Shown in pieces: positions 7,042 to 14,467 of a stretch of 20,249 nt of DNA. Position 1 is the stretch's first letter. Each line of letters opens with the position of its first letter. The notes beneath the pieces were generated by a model. That model made no database searches. It worked only from the letters and a program-made list of their open reading frames with translations, and had not been told where the DNA came from. This stretch comes from an uncultured archaeon (lineage in GTDB: Archaea > Thermoproteota > Nitrososphaeria > Nitrososphaerales > Nitrosopumilaceae), in assembly GCA_937896495.1 (NCBI GenBank), contig CALBNQ010000209.1, forward strand, positions 1 to 20,249, given 5' to 3'. Made by a program: the position numbers and the translations under genes.

Positions 7042-7767
7042 GTGCAAATAATTCCAATACATTTTCAAAAAGAAATTGATTCCTCTGATGATATTTCTCA
7101 ATTAATTTTAGATTCTTTTGAAATTAAAGATGCTGACATACTTGTAGTGGCACAAAAGATTATCTCAAAACAAGAAGGTCAAATTATTGATTTATCCACT
7201 GTTACCCCTTCTTTACTTTCTCAAGGAATTGCTTCACAGTATGAAAAAGATCCACGAATCATTGAATTAATTTTATCTGAATCAAAACGTATTGTTAGAA
7301 TGAAAAACGGTATAATCATTGTTGAAACAAAACACGGATTTATTTGCGCAAATGCAGGCATTGATGAAAGTAATGTGAAAAATGGATTTGCAACATTACT
7401 TCCTGTTGATTCTGATGTATCTGCAAAACTACTTTGTAAAAAAATTAAAAATGTAACTGATAAAAATGTGGCAGTAGTGATATCTGATACTTTTGGTCGT
7501 CCATTTAGAGAAGGCCAAACAAATCATGCTATTGGAGTGTATGGATTAAAACCCTTATTGGATTATGCTGGAACATTGGATTCTTTTGAGAATATTTTAC
7601 GTGTAACTGAAATTGCAATTGCCGATGAACTCTCATCTGCTGCAGAACTTGTAATGGGTAAAACACTAAGGTGTCCAGTATCTGTAATCCGTGACTACTC
7701 CTTTGATTTTTCAGATGGAGCCATATCTGAATTAATTCGTCCTGATTCAAAAGATCTTTTCAAATAA
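7042..7767 (+). CDS. cofE: Coenzyme F420:L-glutamate ligase
   Basis: CofE adds glutamates by gamma linkage to F420-0 using GTP, making the redox cofactor F420 in the cytoplasm. The 241-residue length fits the single-domain archaeal enzyme. Recognisable segments are KIISKQEGQIIDLSTV (39-54), the loop KHGFICANAGIDESN (97-111), and the signature SDTFGRPFREGQTNHAIG (148-165). The start is GTG. A TATA-like TTTTTAATAC at 7011-7020 sits about 26 nt upstream, so the mRNA is probably leaderless and transcribed independently of the HAD gene before it. No other F420 genes are in the window. Confidence 0.93.
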   Translation: MQIIPIHFQKEIDSSDDISQLILDSFEIKDADILVVAQKIISKQEGQIIDLSTVTPSLLSQGIASQYEKDPRIIELILSESKRIVRMKNGIIIVETKHGFICANAGIDESNVKNGFATLLPVDSDVSAKLLCKKIKNVTDKNVAVVISDTFGRPFREGQTNHAIGVYGLKPLLDYAGTLDSFENILRVTEIAIADELSSAAELVMGKTLRCPVSVIRDYSFDFSDGAISELIRPDSKDLFK

Positions 7768-7860
7768 TTTTTAACCTAAAATTAGATTTAGTAAACATAG
7801 GACAAGCTAAACTCGAATAGATTTTAATATGACAAAACGGTCTTGATGAATTAGATAAAC

Positions 7861-8097
7861 ATGTCCGAATCAGACCAAAAAAAATTAGATGCAACTGGAT
7901 TGTTTTGTCCTGAACCTGTGTTTAGAACAAAAATAGAAATTGAAAGAATGCAAGTTGGTCAAACATTAACTGTATCTGCAGATGATCCGGCAGCTGAAGA
8001 GGATATTTCTAGATGGGTATCAAAAACAGGCCATGAATTATTAGATTTGAAAAAAGATGGCAATGTAATTACATTTCAAATTAAAAAGGTGAAATAA
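7861..8097 (+). CDS. tusA: TusA/SirA-family sulfur carrier
   Basis: TusA proteins carry sulfur as a persulfide on one cysteine and hand it to acceptor enzymes. This 78-residue protein has the family layout: a short strand, then the GLFCPEPVF motif with the carrier Cys16 in CPxP, a long helix, the VGQTLTVSADDPAAEEDI strand-turn, and a final strand pair. A TATA-like ATTTTAATAT at 7821-7830 lies about 35 nt before the ATG. The cysteine synthase begins only 7 bp after the stop, so the pair is almost certainly one transcript. That makes sulfur delivery for cysteine synthesis a reasonable guess, although TusA can also serve tRNA thiolation or sulfur oxidation. Confidence 0.9.
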   Translation: MSESDQKKLDATGLFCPEPVFRTKIEIERMQVGQTLTVSADDPAAEEDISRWVSKTGHELLDLKKDGNVITFQIKKVK

Positions 8098-8104
8098 TCA
8101 AATT

Positions 8105-9097
8105 ATGACTACCATTAATGATACAGACATTCTGAATCGTGTTGGTAATACTCCTATGGTTCCCCTGGAATCACTTTCTAGTAACAATACTAATTATTTT
8201 GCAAAATTAGAGGGACATAATCCATTTGGTTCTGTAAAAGATAGGGCAGCATACTGGATGATTAAAGATGGTGAAGAGAAAGGAATTTTGAAAAAAGGTA
8301 AAAGCATAATCATTGAACCTACTTCTGGAAATACTGGAATAGCCTTAACTGGAATAGCTAATCTCTTAGGTTACAAAGTTGAGATTGTCATCCCTGAAAA
8401 AGTAAGTAATGAGACTAAAGATATTATTAGAAATCTAGGTGCTAAAGTTTTTGAAACTAGTGATGACTTGTGTCCAAAAGTTGGTGCAGGCACTGATCAA
8501 AGCATTGCATTGGCAACATCTATTGCATCTTCTAGACCTGAAACATACTATTCTCCAAATCAATATGCTAATGAAGCAAATTTTAGAGGTCACTATGAAG
8601 GAACTGGTCCTGAAATTTGGAAACAAACTGAAGGTAAAATTACTCACTTTTTCACTGGTGTTGGAACTGGTGGAACAATTACTGGAATTGGTGCTTTTCT
8701 TAAAGAAAAAAATCCTAATGTCAAAATTATTGGCTGTCAGCCACAACAAAACCATTTAATTCAAGGTTGGAGAAATTTTGAAGAATCTGCAAAACCTGAT
8801 TTATTTTTAAAACGAGAAAACGTTGTTGATGATTGGGTGTCTGTTGATAATGCTGAAGCATTTTCTGTTGTAAAAGAAGTATTTGCAAAAGATAAACTCT
8901 TGATTAGTCCATCATCAGCTGCAGTTTATGCATGTATGAAAAAATACAAAATTGATGGTGATGCATGTGTTGTTGGAATTTTTGCAGATGATGGACGAAA
9001 ATTCAAAAGTGTTTATGCAAAACAAAATGTTATGACTGAAGAAGAATTTGAACATTCACTTGGCGATGCAAAACATATGTCTGAATTGGCATACTAG
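8105..9097 (+). CDS. cysM: PLP-dependent cysteine synthase, probable O-phosphoserine type
   Basis: The enzyme replaces the leaving group of an activated serine with sulfide or a carried sulfur, using PLP. It has fold-type II layout over 330 residues: NRVGNTPMVPL (11-21), the Schiff-base lysine K45 in GSVKDR, EPTSGNTGIAL (71-81), the phosphate-binding GVGTGGTITG (185-194) and SPSSAAV near the C-terminus. In place of the GPHKIQG-type loop of O-acetylserine enzymes it has IQGWRNFEES (219-228). By recalled alignment this matches the LRNMDEG loop of Mycobacterium tuberculosis CysM, where the Arg (R220) selects O-phosphoserine; here it is R223. The C-terminal tail is extended, as in CysM. The upstream TusA gene supplies a plausible sulfur source. 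The symbol rests on this inference; CysK is the alternative. The stop codon abuts that of the convergent next gene. Confidence 0.85.
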   Translation: MTTINDTDILNRVGNTPMVPLESLSSNNTNYFAKLEGHNPFGSVKDRAAYWMIKDGEEKGILKKGKSIIIEPTSGNTGIALTGIANLLGYKVEIVIPEKVSNETKDIIRNLGAKVFETSDDLCPKVGAGTDQSIALATSIASSRPETYYSPNQYANEANFRGHYEGTGPEIWKQTEGKITHFFTGVGTGGTITGIGAFLKEKNPNVKIIGCQPQQNHLIQGWRNFEESAKPDLFLKRENVVDDWVSVDNAEAFSVVKEVFAKDKLLISPSSAAVYACMKKYKIDGDACVVGIFADDGRKFKSVYAKQNVMTEEEFEHSLGDAKHMSELAY

Positions 9098-9568
9098 TTA
9101 TTCTAAAATTTCTTTGATGTATTTTTCATAAAATTCTCTAAATAATGTATTTGTATCTCGTTCAAATTGAAGACATTTGTCACTTTGTTCTGTTAATTTG
9201 TTTTTGATATCTTTACTCCATTGACTTTTTTGTGTATCTTTTGAATCGCTAATTGTTGGATTATCCTTAATCTTTTTCATGATTTCAACTAACTCTGAAC
9301 CTAACTGATGAAATTTTCCAACACGTAAAAGAAACATTTGTGCCTCTTTTTCGTTAATTACATTCATCATGGCATGAATTTCATTATAATACTCCAGGCC
9401 TTTTTCATTGTATTTTTCAACCTCTGTAATTCTTTTAACCCAATAATCTTTTGATTTTTTCTTTTCAACTTTGTAACTGAATTGATTTTTAGCTAAATCT
9501 GTGCCTAATTTTGCCAAAATATCACTGTGTTTTTTGACTTTATTTTTCAATTCTTGGTTTTCACTCAT
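9098..9568 (-). CDS. Helical, coiled-coil-like protein of unknown function
   Basis: The protein has 156 residues, an ATG start and highly charged composition, with long Lys/Glu-rich helices (NQELKNKVKKHSDILAKLG at the N-terminus; ERDTNTLFREFYEKYIKEIL at the C-terminus). There is no signal peptide, membrane helix or metal motif; a single Cys lies at about residue 136. It follows the thioredoxin-reductase pair on the minus strand with a 25-bp gap and may be the last gene of that transcript. I do not recognise a family, and coiled-coil assignment is by eye. Confidence 0.7.
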   Translation of the reverse strand: MSENQELKNKVKKHSDILAKLGTDLAKNQFSYKVEKKKSKDYWVKRITEVEKYNEKGLEYYNEIHAMMNVINEKEAQMFLLRVGKFHQLGSELVEIMKKIKDNPTISDSKDTQKSQWSKDIKNKLTEQSDKCLQFERDTNTLFREFYEKYIKEILE

Positions 9569-9593
9569 TATCTGATTACTTTATTAATTGAAA

Positions 9594-9818
9594 TTAAGAG
9601 TTTAGATTTTTTAATTTATCCCAAATCTCTTTTGATTGTTTAGAGTATTCCATTAAACAATTCTCACAAAACGAATCCCATTCATCAATGTCTATTTTTT
9701 TAAAATATTCTATAGACCATTTGTAAGTGGGAATTTGTCTATATTGAAATTGTTGAATGGTGTAAATTTCTTTTTCTTGGAACTTTTTCAAACATTTTGT
9801 ACATTGTGCATTTTTCAT
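9594..9818 (-). CDS. Small protein with two CxxC pairs, coupled to thioredoxin reductase
   Basis: This 74-residue protein carries CTKC (C6, C9) and CENC (C51, C54), a zinc-ribbon-like arrangement, separated by an aromatic-rich middle (IYTIQQFQYRQIPTYKWSIEYF). Its ATG overlaps the TGA of the thioredoxin reductase gene (ATGA on the minus strand), which points to translational coupling and perhaps to shared function. It could be a structural zinc protein or a dithiol substrate of the reductase. The sequence does not decide between these, and I do not recognise a named family. Confidence 0.75.
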   Translation of the reverse strand: MKNAQCTKCLKKFQEKEIYTIQQFQYRQIPTYKWSIEYFKKIDIDEWDSFCENCLMEYSKQSKEIWDKLKNLNS

Positions 9819-10819
9819 TCTTGTTTGTCTGATGACTCTGAAATATACTTGTCAACATCAATTGCTGCCATACAACCAAAAGCTGCAGCTGTAATTGCTT
9901 GTTTGTAATTTTTATCATGTACATCTCCTGCGGCAAAAACACCTTCAACATTTGTATGTGTTTTATTTTTTAAAATAACATAACCTTCATCATCTAAATC
10001 AATTTGATTTTCAAAAATCTTTGTGTTTGGCATGTGACCAATTGCAACAAACAAACCTCCTACATCTAATGATGTTTCTTCATTTGTTTTTAGATTTTTT
10101 AATATTGCTTGTTGAACTTTTTGATCCCCTTTGATATCAACTACTGCTGAATCCCAATGAAATTCTATTTTTTCATTACTCAATGCTCTTTCTTGCATTA
10201 CTTTACTTGCTCGCAGTTCTGCACGTCTGTGTACTAGATGTACCTTTGTTGCAAATTTAGTCAAAAATGTGGCTTCTTCAATTGCAGAATCTCCTCCACC
10301 AACTACTACTATCTCCTGATTTCTAAAGAATGGACCATCACATGTTGCACAGTATGAAACACCTTTTCCACCAAATGTTTCTTCACCTTCTAACCCTAGT
10401 TTTCTTGGATTTGCCCCCGTTGCAATTATTATTGCACGACCTTCGTATTCTTCAGATGCTGTTAGAACTTTGTATGGTTTATGTCTAAAATCTACATCTA
10501 CTGCTTCATCATCCACAATTGTTGTTCCCATTCTTTGGGATTGTTTTCTCATATCTATCATAAGGTCAGGACCCATGATTCCATTTTCAAATCCTGGATA
10601 ATTTTCAACCTCTGTTGTGTTTACTAGTTGTCCTCCTGGCAAAACTCCTGATAAAATCAAAGTATCATACCCTGCTCTGGAACAATAAATTCCTGCTGTA
10701 TATCCTGATGGACCTGCACCAATTATAATTACATCAAATTTTGTCTTTTTTTTATCTGGGATTTTAGGACCTTCATCTTTGGTTTCTAATACTGCTGAAC
10801 CTGAATCTGCTGACATCAT
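9815..10819 (-). CDS. trxB: Thioredoxin reductase, FAD-dependent
   Basis: The enzyme passes electrons from NAD(P)H through FAD and a disulfide to thioredoxin-like proteins. It contains the FAD-binding GAGPSGYTAG (34-43), the redox-active CATC (C157, C160), the NAD(P)H fold GGGDSAIEE, the HRRAELRAS segment typical of NADPH binding, and the second FAD motif GVFAAGDVHD near the C-terminus. The 334 residues include about 25 extra, Lys- and Asp-rich N-terminal residues compared with bacterial TrxB. The start could be either of two adjacent ATG codons (10819 or 10816). A TATA-like TTAAATTA lies about 25 nt upstream. Downstream it overlaps the double-CxxC gene by 4 bases. No thioredoxin gene is in the window. 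Confidence 0.95.
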   Translation of the reverse strand: MMSADSGSAVLETKDEGPKIPDKKKTKFDVIIIGAGPSGYTAGIYCSRAGYDTLILSGVLPGGQLVNTTEVENYPGFENGIMGPDLMIDMRKQSQRMGTTIVDDEAVDVDFRHKPYKVLTASEEYEGRAIIIATGANPRKLGLEGEETFGGKGVSYCATCDGPFFRNQEIVVVGGGDSAIEEATFLTKFATKVHLVHRRAELRASKVMQERALSNEKIEFHWDSAVVDIKGDQKVQQAILKNLKTNEETSLDVGGLFVAIGHMPNTKIFENQIDLDDEGYVILKNKTHTNVEGVFAAGDVHDKNYKQAITAAAFGCMAAIDVDKYISESSDKQE

Positions 10820-10864
10820 GTGGTTACAATTTATTTCAATAATTTAAGTGAATATCAATTTCTC

Positions 10865-11290
10865 TTACTTTACAATCAGAACTGGTTTTTTGGATTTGTG
10901 TAACACATAGTTTGATGTACTTCCAAGGAACATCTCTTTCATTGATCCCAATCCTCTGGAGCCAATCACAATAAGATCAAAATTTTTCCTATCTGCAATA
11001 TCTACTATTCTCTTTCCCCCATCTCCATATGACACAACATCAAAAAACAAAATTCCTTGTTTGGCCGATCTCAGTTTTGCTTTTTTCATAATTTTTTGTG
11101 CATGTTCCAAAAGGATTTTTTCTAATGGAGTGATAGGATCATTTGTTCTAGGCTTTGTTATTCCTGCAACATATAATCCGGTAATTGTTGAATGTCCTTC
11201 TCTTGCCATTTGTATTGCAGTATCTAACCCTCTAAATGAATTGGCAGAACCATCCAGTGGAACAAGAATTTTTTTTATTTTGATTGCCAT
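10865..11290 (-). CDS. Universal stress protein (UspA family), ATP-binding type
   Basis: This single Usp domain of 141 residues opens with IKKILVPLDGSANS and carries the ATP-binding signature G-x2-G-x9-G-S at the C-terminal end (GSRGLGSMKEMFLGSTSN), so it probably binds ATP. It ends in the family-typical KKPVLIVK. The ATG at 11290 has an AT-rich box (ATTTTTAAT on the minus strand, around 11310-11318) about 25 nt upstream, consistent with a leaderless mRNA. It stands divergent to a two-CBS protein and upstream of trxB on the same strand. It is one of four Usp genes within 4 kb. Its closest relative in the window by eye is the Usp at 12299. Confidence 0.92.
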   Translation of the reverse strand: MAIKIKKILVPLDGSANSFRGLDTAIQMAREGHSTITGLYVAGITKPRTNDPITPLEKILLEHAQKIMKKAKLRSAKQGILFFDVVSYGDGGKRIVDIADRKNFDLIVIGSRGLGSMKEMFLGSTSNYVLHKSKKPVLIVK

Positions 11291-11403
11291 GTTTTTATTT
11301 CATTTTATTAAAAATTAAATTCAATTAAACTATTTTGGATGATTTTCACATCTGATATTCTAGAATGTTATCAAATATCTTACATGCATACTATAATTAT
11401 AAA

Positions 11404-11865
11404 ATGACTAATGGTAAAGAAATGACAATATCTGATGTAATGACTAAATCTGTTATTTCTGTAGATTATACATTAACCATAGGTGCCACTGCAAAAATGA
11501 TGGAAGATGCAAAAGTAGGCTCAGTAATTGTAATGAAAAATAATATTCCATCTGGAATCGTCACTGATAGAGATTTTGCCATTGCTGTTGCATCTCATGG
11601 ATATCCTCTCTCTGCATCTATAGAAAAAATAATGTCTTCTCCATTGATATCAATTTCTTCTAATGAGGCAATTCGTTTTGCTTCTGATTTAATGTTTGAA
11701 AAAGGAATAAGAAAATTACCTGTAATTGATAATGACTGTGTAGTTGGAATGATTACTGCAACTGATATTGTTAATTTGTTGGCAGTTAGTACCGAAGATG
11801 ATCTTCGAGATATGTATTTTCATTCAATCGTAAAAATTTTTAGCAACTATTCTCCGTATAACTAA
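11404..11865 (+). CDS. Two-CBS-domain protein
   Basis: CBS pairs (Bateman modules) bind adenosine nucleotides and act as energy or signal sensors. Two repeats are clear: ISDVMTKSVISVDYT...SGIVTDRDFAIAV and IEKIMSSPLISISSN...VVGMITATDIVNLLAV. No effector domain is attached. I prefer the ATG at 11404 (154 residues), which begins just before the first CBS; the ATG at 11365 would add 13 residues (HAYYNYK-type) with no relation to the domain. Two more genes follow with gaps of 7 bp and 1 bp, so it heads a three-gene operon with a small membrane protein and a Cys-rich mini-protein. Confidence 0.88.
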   Translation: MTNGKEMTISDVMTKSVISVDYTLTIGATAKMMEDAKVGSVIVMKNNIPSGIVTDRDFAIAVASHGYPLSASIEKIMSSPLISISSNEAIRFASDLMFEKGIRKLPVIDNDCVVGMITATDIVNLLAVSTEDDLRDMYFHSIVKIFSNYSPYN

Positions 11866-11872
11866 AGATAAC

Positions 11873-12094
11873 ATGGTTTTTCCATTAATTATTTTAGTAT
11901 CTATTCCTATTTTTTTAGGAATTGCATATGTGACACCTTTTGATATGCCTGTTGAATCTAATGAAGATTTAATTTCAGAAGAACCTGATGATAGTATTTT
12001 GTATTTTATGTTGATGGGAATTTGGGTATTTTTTCTACTACGGATTCTAATTCTTTTAAAACGAGGTCGTTACAGACTTACTCAGAGGTATTGA
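11873..12094 (+). CDS. Small two-helix membrane protein
   Basis: The 73-residue protein has an N-terminal hydrophobic helix (VFPLIILVSIPIFLGIAYV, about 2-20), an acidic loop (ESNEDLISEEPDDS), a second helix (ILYFMLMGIWVFFLLRILILL, about 42-62) and a basic tail (KRGRYRLTQRY). By the positive-inside rule the basic tail is cytoplasmic and the acidic loop is outside. It starts 7 bp after the two-CBS gene and its stop is 1 bp from the next mini-gene, so the three are probably co-transcribed. No family is recognised. It may be a membrane partner of the CBS sensor, an inference from context only. Confidence 0.7.
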   Translation: MVFPLIILVSIPIFLGIAYVTPFDMPVESNEDLISEEPDDSILYFMLMGIWVFFLLRILILLKRGRYRLTQRY

Positions 12095-12095
12095 T

Positions 12096-12206
12096 ATGAA
12101 CACTGCACCATATTGGAATAGTAAAATTTGTTCTGACTGTAGGAGAATAAAATGCCAAAAAGGATGCAATTGTGATTGTCATCAATTACGAGACAGAATT
12201 AATTAA
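12096..12206 (+). CDS. 36-residue cysteine-rich mini-protein
   Basis: An ATG one base after the TGA of the membrane protein opens a frame of 36 codons. It has six Cys and a His packed in 18 residues: C12-x2-C15, C20-x3-C24, C26, C28 and H29 (CSDCRRIKCQKGCNCDCH). That density is far beyond chance and suggests a zinc- or copper-binding mini-protein or a small metallothionein-like fold. The spacing (tga-t-atg) implies coupling with the gene before it. No family is recognised. Confidence 0.6.
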   Translation: MNTAPYWNSKICSDCRRIKCQKGCNCDCHQLRDRIN

Positions 12207-12207
12207 A

Positions 12208-12248
12208 TGGTTTTGTTATCAGTGTTTCAATATTTTAACTAAAAACCA
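12208..12248 (+). terminator. Bulged inverted repeat after the CBS operon
   Basis: TGGTTTTGTTA (12208-12218) pairs with TAAC-TA-AAAACCA (12236-12248) as an 11-bp stem with a 2-nt bulge (12240-12241) and a 17-nt loop. It starts right after the stop of the Cys-rich mini-gene and lies before the promoter of the next Usp gene, so an operon-end structure is plausible. The stem is AT-rich and weak. Confidence 0.3.
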
Positions 12249-12298
12249 ATTCAGATAATTGATGAAGACTTTTTAATTCAAATTATCAGATTAAATGT

Positions 12299-12730
12299 AT
12301 GGCAATTCAAACTAAGAAAATTCTCGTACCACTTGATGGCTCTAAGAATTCATTACGTGGATTAGATATGGCAATTCATTTGGCTAGACAATCACATGGA
12401 ACAATTACTGCTTTATCTGTAAAATCTGTGCCTGGAATCTATGCTTTACATCCACTTGGGTTTATGGGATTTGATAGTTCATCTGAAGTAAAAAAATTAC
12501 TAGATTCTGCAAAAGTTCGTGCAGCAAAAAAAGGAATTCAATTAACTACAAAGGCAATATCTGGTGATCCTGGATATGATATTGCAAAATTTGCAAATGG
12601 CTCTAAGAATAAAATTGATTTAGTTGTGATTGGTGCTAGAGGCAGAGGTTCTGCAAAAGAGCTTTTCTTAGGAAGTGTATCTAACTATGTATTGCATAAA
12701 TCTAAAAAACCAGTTCTAGTTGTGAAATGA
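12299..12730 (+). CDS. Universal stress protein (UspA family), ATP-binding type
   Basis: This 143-residue single Usp domain starts TKKILVPLDGSKNS and ends LHKSKKPVLVVK. The ATP signature G-x2-G-x9-G-S is intact (GARGRGSAKELFLGSVSN). A TATA-like TTTTAATTC at 12271-12279 lies 25 nt before the ATG, indicating a leaderless transcript. Its TGA overlaps the ATG of the next Usp gene (ATGA), so two Usp proteins are made together and may form heterodimers; Usp proteins normally dimerise through the C-terminal strand. Confidence 0.93.
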   Translation: MAIQTKKILVPLDGSKNSLRGLDMAIHLARQSHGTITALSVKSVPGIYALHPLGFMGFDSSSEVKKLLDSAKVRAAKKGIQLTTKAISGDPGYDIAKFANGSKNKIDLVVIGARGRGSAKELFLGSVSNYVLHKSKKPVLVVK

Positions 12731-13164
12731 GTAAAACCAAAAAATCATCTTTTTCAAAAATCTTAGTTCCCCTTGATGGTTCAAAATATTCTGAAAAGGC
12801 ACTTTTACGTGCTGCTGAACTTGGAATTGCATTTGATTCTGAAATTATTTTGTTGTATGTTGTTGAAAAAATACATCCTGTAAATTTTCTAGATCGTAAT
12901 GAATATTTAAAAATTTTAAGAACTTTTGGAAATAAAGTTCTTCAAAAATCTGAAAAAAAATTACTTAAAAAAGGTATTACTGCAAAAATTCTCTTAAAAG
13001 AAGGACACATTGTATCTGAAATTGAAAAAACTGTACAAAAAGAAAAATGCACATTATTAGTTGTGGGGAGTAAAGGTCTTGGTTCTTTTACTAGATTTTT
13101 ACTTGGAAGTGTATCTAACAAACTTGCACAATCATCATCATGTACTTTGTTGATTGTGAAATAA
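12727..13164 (+). CDS. Universal stress protein (UspA family), second of a coupled pair
   Basis: This 145-residue Usp domain begins SKILVPLDGSKYSEKAL and has an intact nucleotide signature (GSKGLGSFTRFLLGSVSN). It is clearly diverged from its upstream partner: the middle of the chain (EKIHPVNFLDRNEYLKIL) is different and richer in Lys. It overlaps the preceding Usp gene by 4 bases. Its stop is only 2 bp from the stop of the convergent four-CBS gene. Confidence 0.93.
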   Translation: MSKTKKSSFSKILVPLDGSKYSEKALLRAAELGIAFDSEIILLYVVEKIHPVNFLDRNEYLKILRTFGNKVLQKSEKKLLKKGITAKILLKEGHIVSEIEKTVQKEKCTLLVVGSKGLGSFTRFLLGSVSNKLAQSSSCTLLIVK

Positions 13165-13166
13165 TT

Positions 13167-14081
13167 TTACACTGCTAAAGAGTTTACAATATCTGATTTT
13201 GTAACTATTCCAACTAATTTTGATTTTTTTATTACCGGCATACCGCTAATATTGTATTTTATCATTTGTGTAATTGCCGATTTGATATCTTTGTCTGCCT
13301 CAATTGTAATTGGATTTTCAGTCATAATATCTGTGGCGTGAAATGGAAATAGATAACTCATTTGATTTGCCTGATTCTCTTCTAACCCTTTTTTGAATTT
13401 ATATTCGTGGATTTCTTTAGGATCTGCTGATTCTGCAATCCATTGAGGTATTTTTGCAGGCACAAAATCTCTGTAAGTAACTACTCCTACTGGTTTTTGA
13501 TTCCTTTTAATGATGATTCTTGAAATTCCGTATTTTAACAATAAACTTTCTATGTATAATATGGGATCACTTGGTGTTGCTGTGACTAATTGTTTTTTCA
13601 TTATTTTTGAAACTTTGAGTGGTTCTCTATCTTTTGTTAAATATGCTTTAACTAGATCTGTTTTAGTAACGATACCTTCAAGGATTTTGTTTTTATTTAA
13701 AATAAGAACTAGACTGATTCTATTCTTCTTCATTATTTTTGCGCATTCTTGAACATTATTTTCTTTTGTTAATATGAATAATTTTCTTGGTTTGAAATCT
13801 TTTGCTTTTACTGATCTCATTGATTTGTTTTTTAATTCATAGATTTTTTTTGCAATGTCTTTTTCTGTGATTATCCCTATCGGCTTTTTTTTATCTACGA
13901 CTATTACTCTTTTAACTTTCTTTTGCAATATTATTTCTCTTGCTTTAATCATACTGATATCTGGAGTTACTGTTGTAGCCTTTGAAACAATTTTTGATAA
14001 TTTGATTTGTCTAACATCCATTTTTCTTCTATGTGGTGATTTCTTAAATAGTTCATCGATATTATCTTCTCTGAAAATCAA
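13167..14081 (-). CDS. Four-CBS-domain protein
   Basis: This 304-residue protein consists of four CBS repeats, that is two Bateman modules, with no other domain. Approximate ranges are 27-80 (KLSKIVSKATTVTPD..PIGIITEKDIAKKI), 96-147 (ending LEGIVTKTDLVKAY), 155-207 (KVSKIMKKQLVTATP..VGVVTYRDFV) and 247-303 (ATDIMTENPITIEAD..VGIVTKSDIVNSL). A 40-residue linker precedes the last repeat. Such proteins bind AMP, ATP, SAM or similar ligands and regulate partners. The fourth repeat ends like the second repeat of the other CBS protein in the window. The start is TTG at 14081, about 25 nt from an AT-rich box at 14103-14110 that also fits the divergent gene; a later ATG at 14021 is possible but lacks such a box. 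Confidence 0.9.
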   Translation of the reverse strand: MIFREDNIDELFKKSPHRRKMDVRQIKLSKIVSKATTVTPDISMIKAREIILQKKVKRVIVVDKKKPIGIITEKDIAKKIYELKNKSMRSVKAKDFKPRKLFILTKENNVQECAKIMKKNRISLVLILNKNKILEGIVTKTDLVKAYLTKDREPLKVSKIMKKQLVTATPSDPILYIESLLLKYGISRIIIKRNQKPVGVVTYRDFVPAKIPQWIAESADPKEIHEYKFKKGLEENQANQMSYLFPFHATDIMTENPITIEADKDIKSAITQMIKYNISGMPVIKKSKLVGIVTKSDIVNSLAV

Positions 14082-14102
14082 ATCTGAACATTATTGTATT
14101 GG

Positions 14103-14120
14103 TTTTTAATTCAATTTTTT
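14103..14120. promoter_or_regulatory. Shared AT-rich core promoter between divergent genes
   Basis: The stretch TTTTTAATTCAATTTTTT lies in the short spacer between the four-CBS gene (start 14081, minus) and the hibernation-factor-like gene (start 14132, plus). The TATA-like core at 14103-14110 is about 25 nt from both start codons, the distance for leaderless archaeal mRNAs. Both genes may therefore use one TATA region in opposite directions. Confidence 0.45.
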
Positions 14121-14131
14121 GTAGTAAATTT

Positions 14132-14467
14132 ATGTCTGAAATACCTCTCTATGAAATTGGTTTATCTAAAGAAGATCCTTCAACTGAATTAGTCCTATCA
14201 AAACTTGGAGGCTCACTTGAAAAAGCAAAAAGTGTTCTGTCTGAAATTATTGAAGCAAAAATATCTGTAGAAACTAAACATCCTGAAGGCTCTAGAACTC
14301 ATTATTTTGCAACATTTACTGTAATCACTTCAAAAAAGAGACTAGTTTACACTGATGATGGTTGGGATATTCTCAAAATTGTTGATAATCTATGTCATAA
14401 GTTGGAAAACGAATTAACTAAACATGATGCTAATCGTCAAAAAGAAAGTATACGAAAGAGGGAATAA
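14132..14467 (+). CDS. Ribosome hibernation factor-like (HPF/RaiA, S30AE) protein
   Basis: HPF/RaiA proteins bind the small ribosomal subunit and silence it in stress or starvation. This protein shows the family order: an N-terminal strand, a helix (STELVLSKLGGSLEKAKSVL), strands with AKISVETKHPEG and HYFATFTVITSKKRLVYTD, and a final helix (DGWDILKIVDNLCHKLENEL) resembling the 'D...AID...DKLE.QL' helix of HPF, then a basic tail. The match is by pattern and is moderate. I take the ATG at 14132 (111 residues); an upstream TTG at 14099 would add 11 odd residues and would fall before the likely TATA box. The Usp gene follows with no gap (TAA directly followed by TTG), so the two are co-transcribed. 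Confidence 0.6.
   Translation: MSEIPLYEIGLSKEDPSTELVLSKLGGSLEKAKSVLSEIIEAKISVETKHPEGSRTHYFATFTVITSKKRLVYTDDGWDILKIVDNLCHKLENELTKHDANRQKESIRKRE

Noticed and set aside
8435-8759. Two 106-codon frames on opposite strands inside the cysteine synthase gene.
   Set aside because: They are shadows of the strongly supported enzyme; their composition is low-complexity and they lack family features.
14099-14131. Longer start (TTG at 14099) for the HPF-like gene.
   Set aside because: It would place the start before the TATA-like box at 14103-14110 and add residues unlike the family; the ATG at 14132 is about 25 nt from that box.
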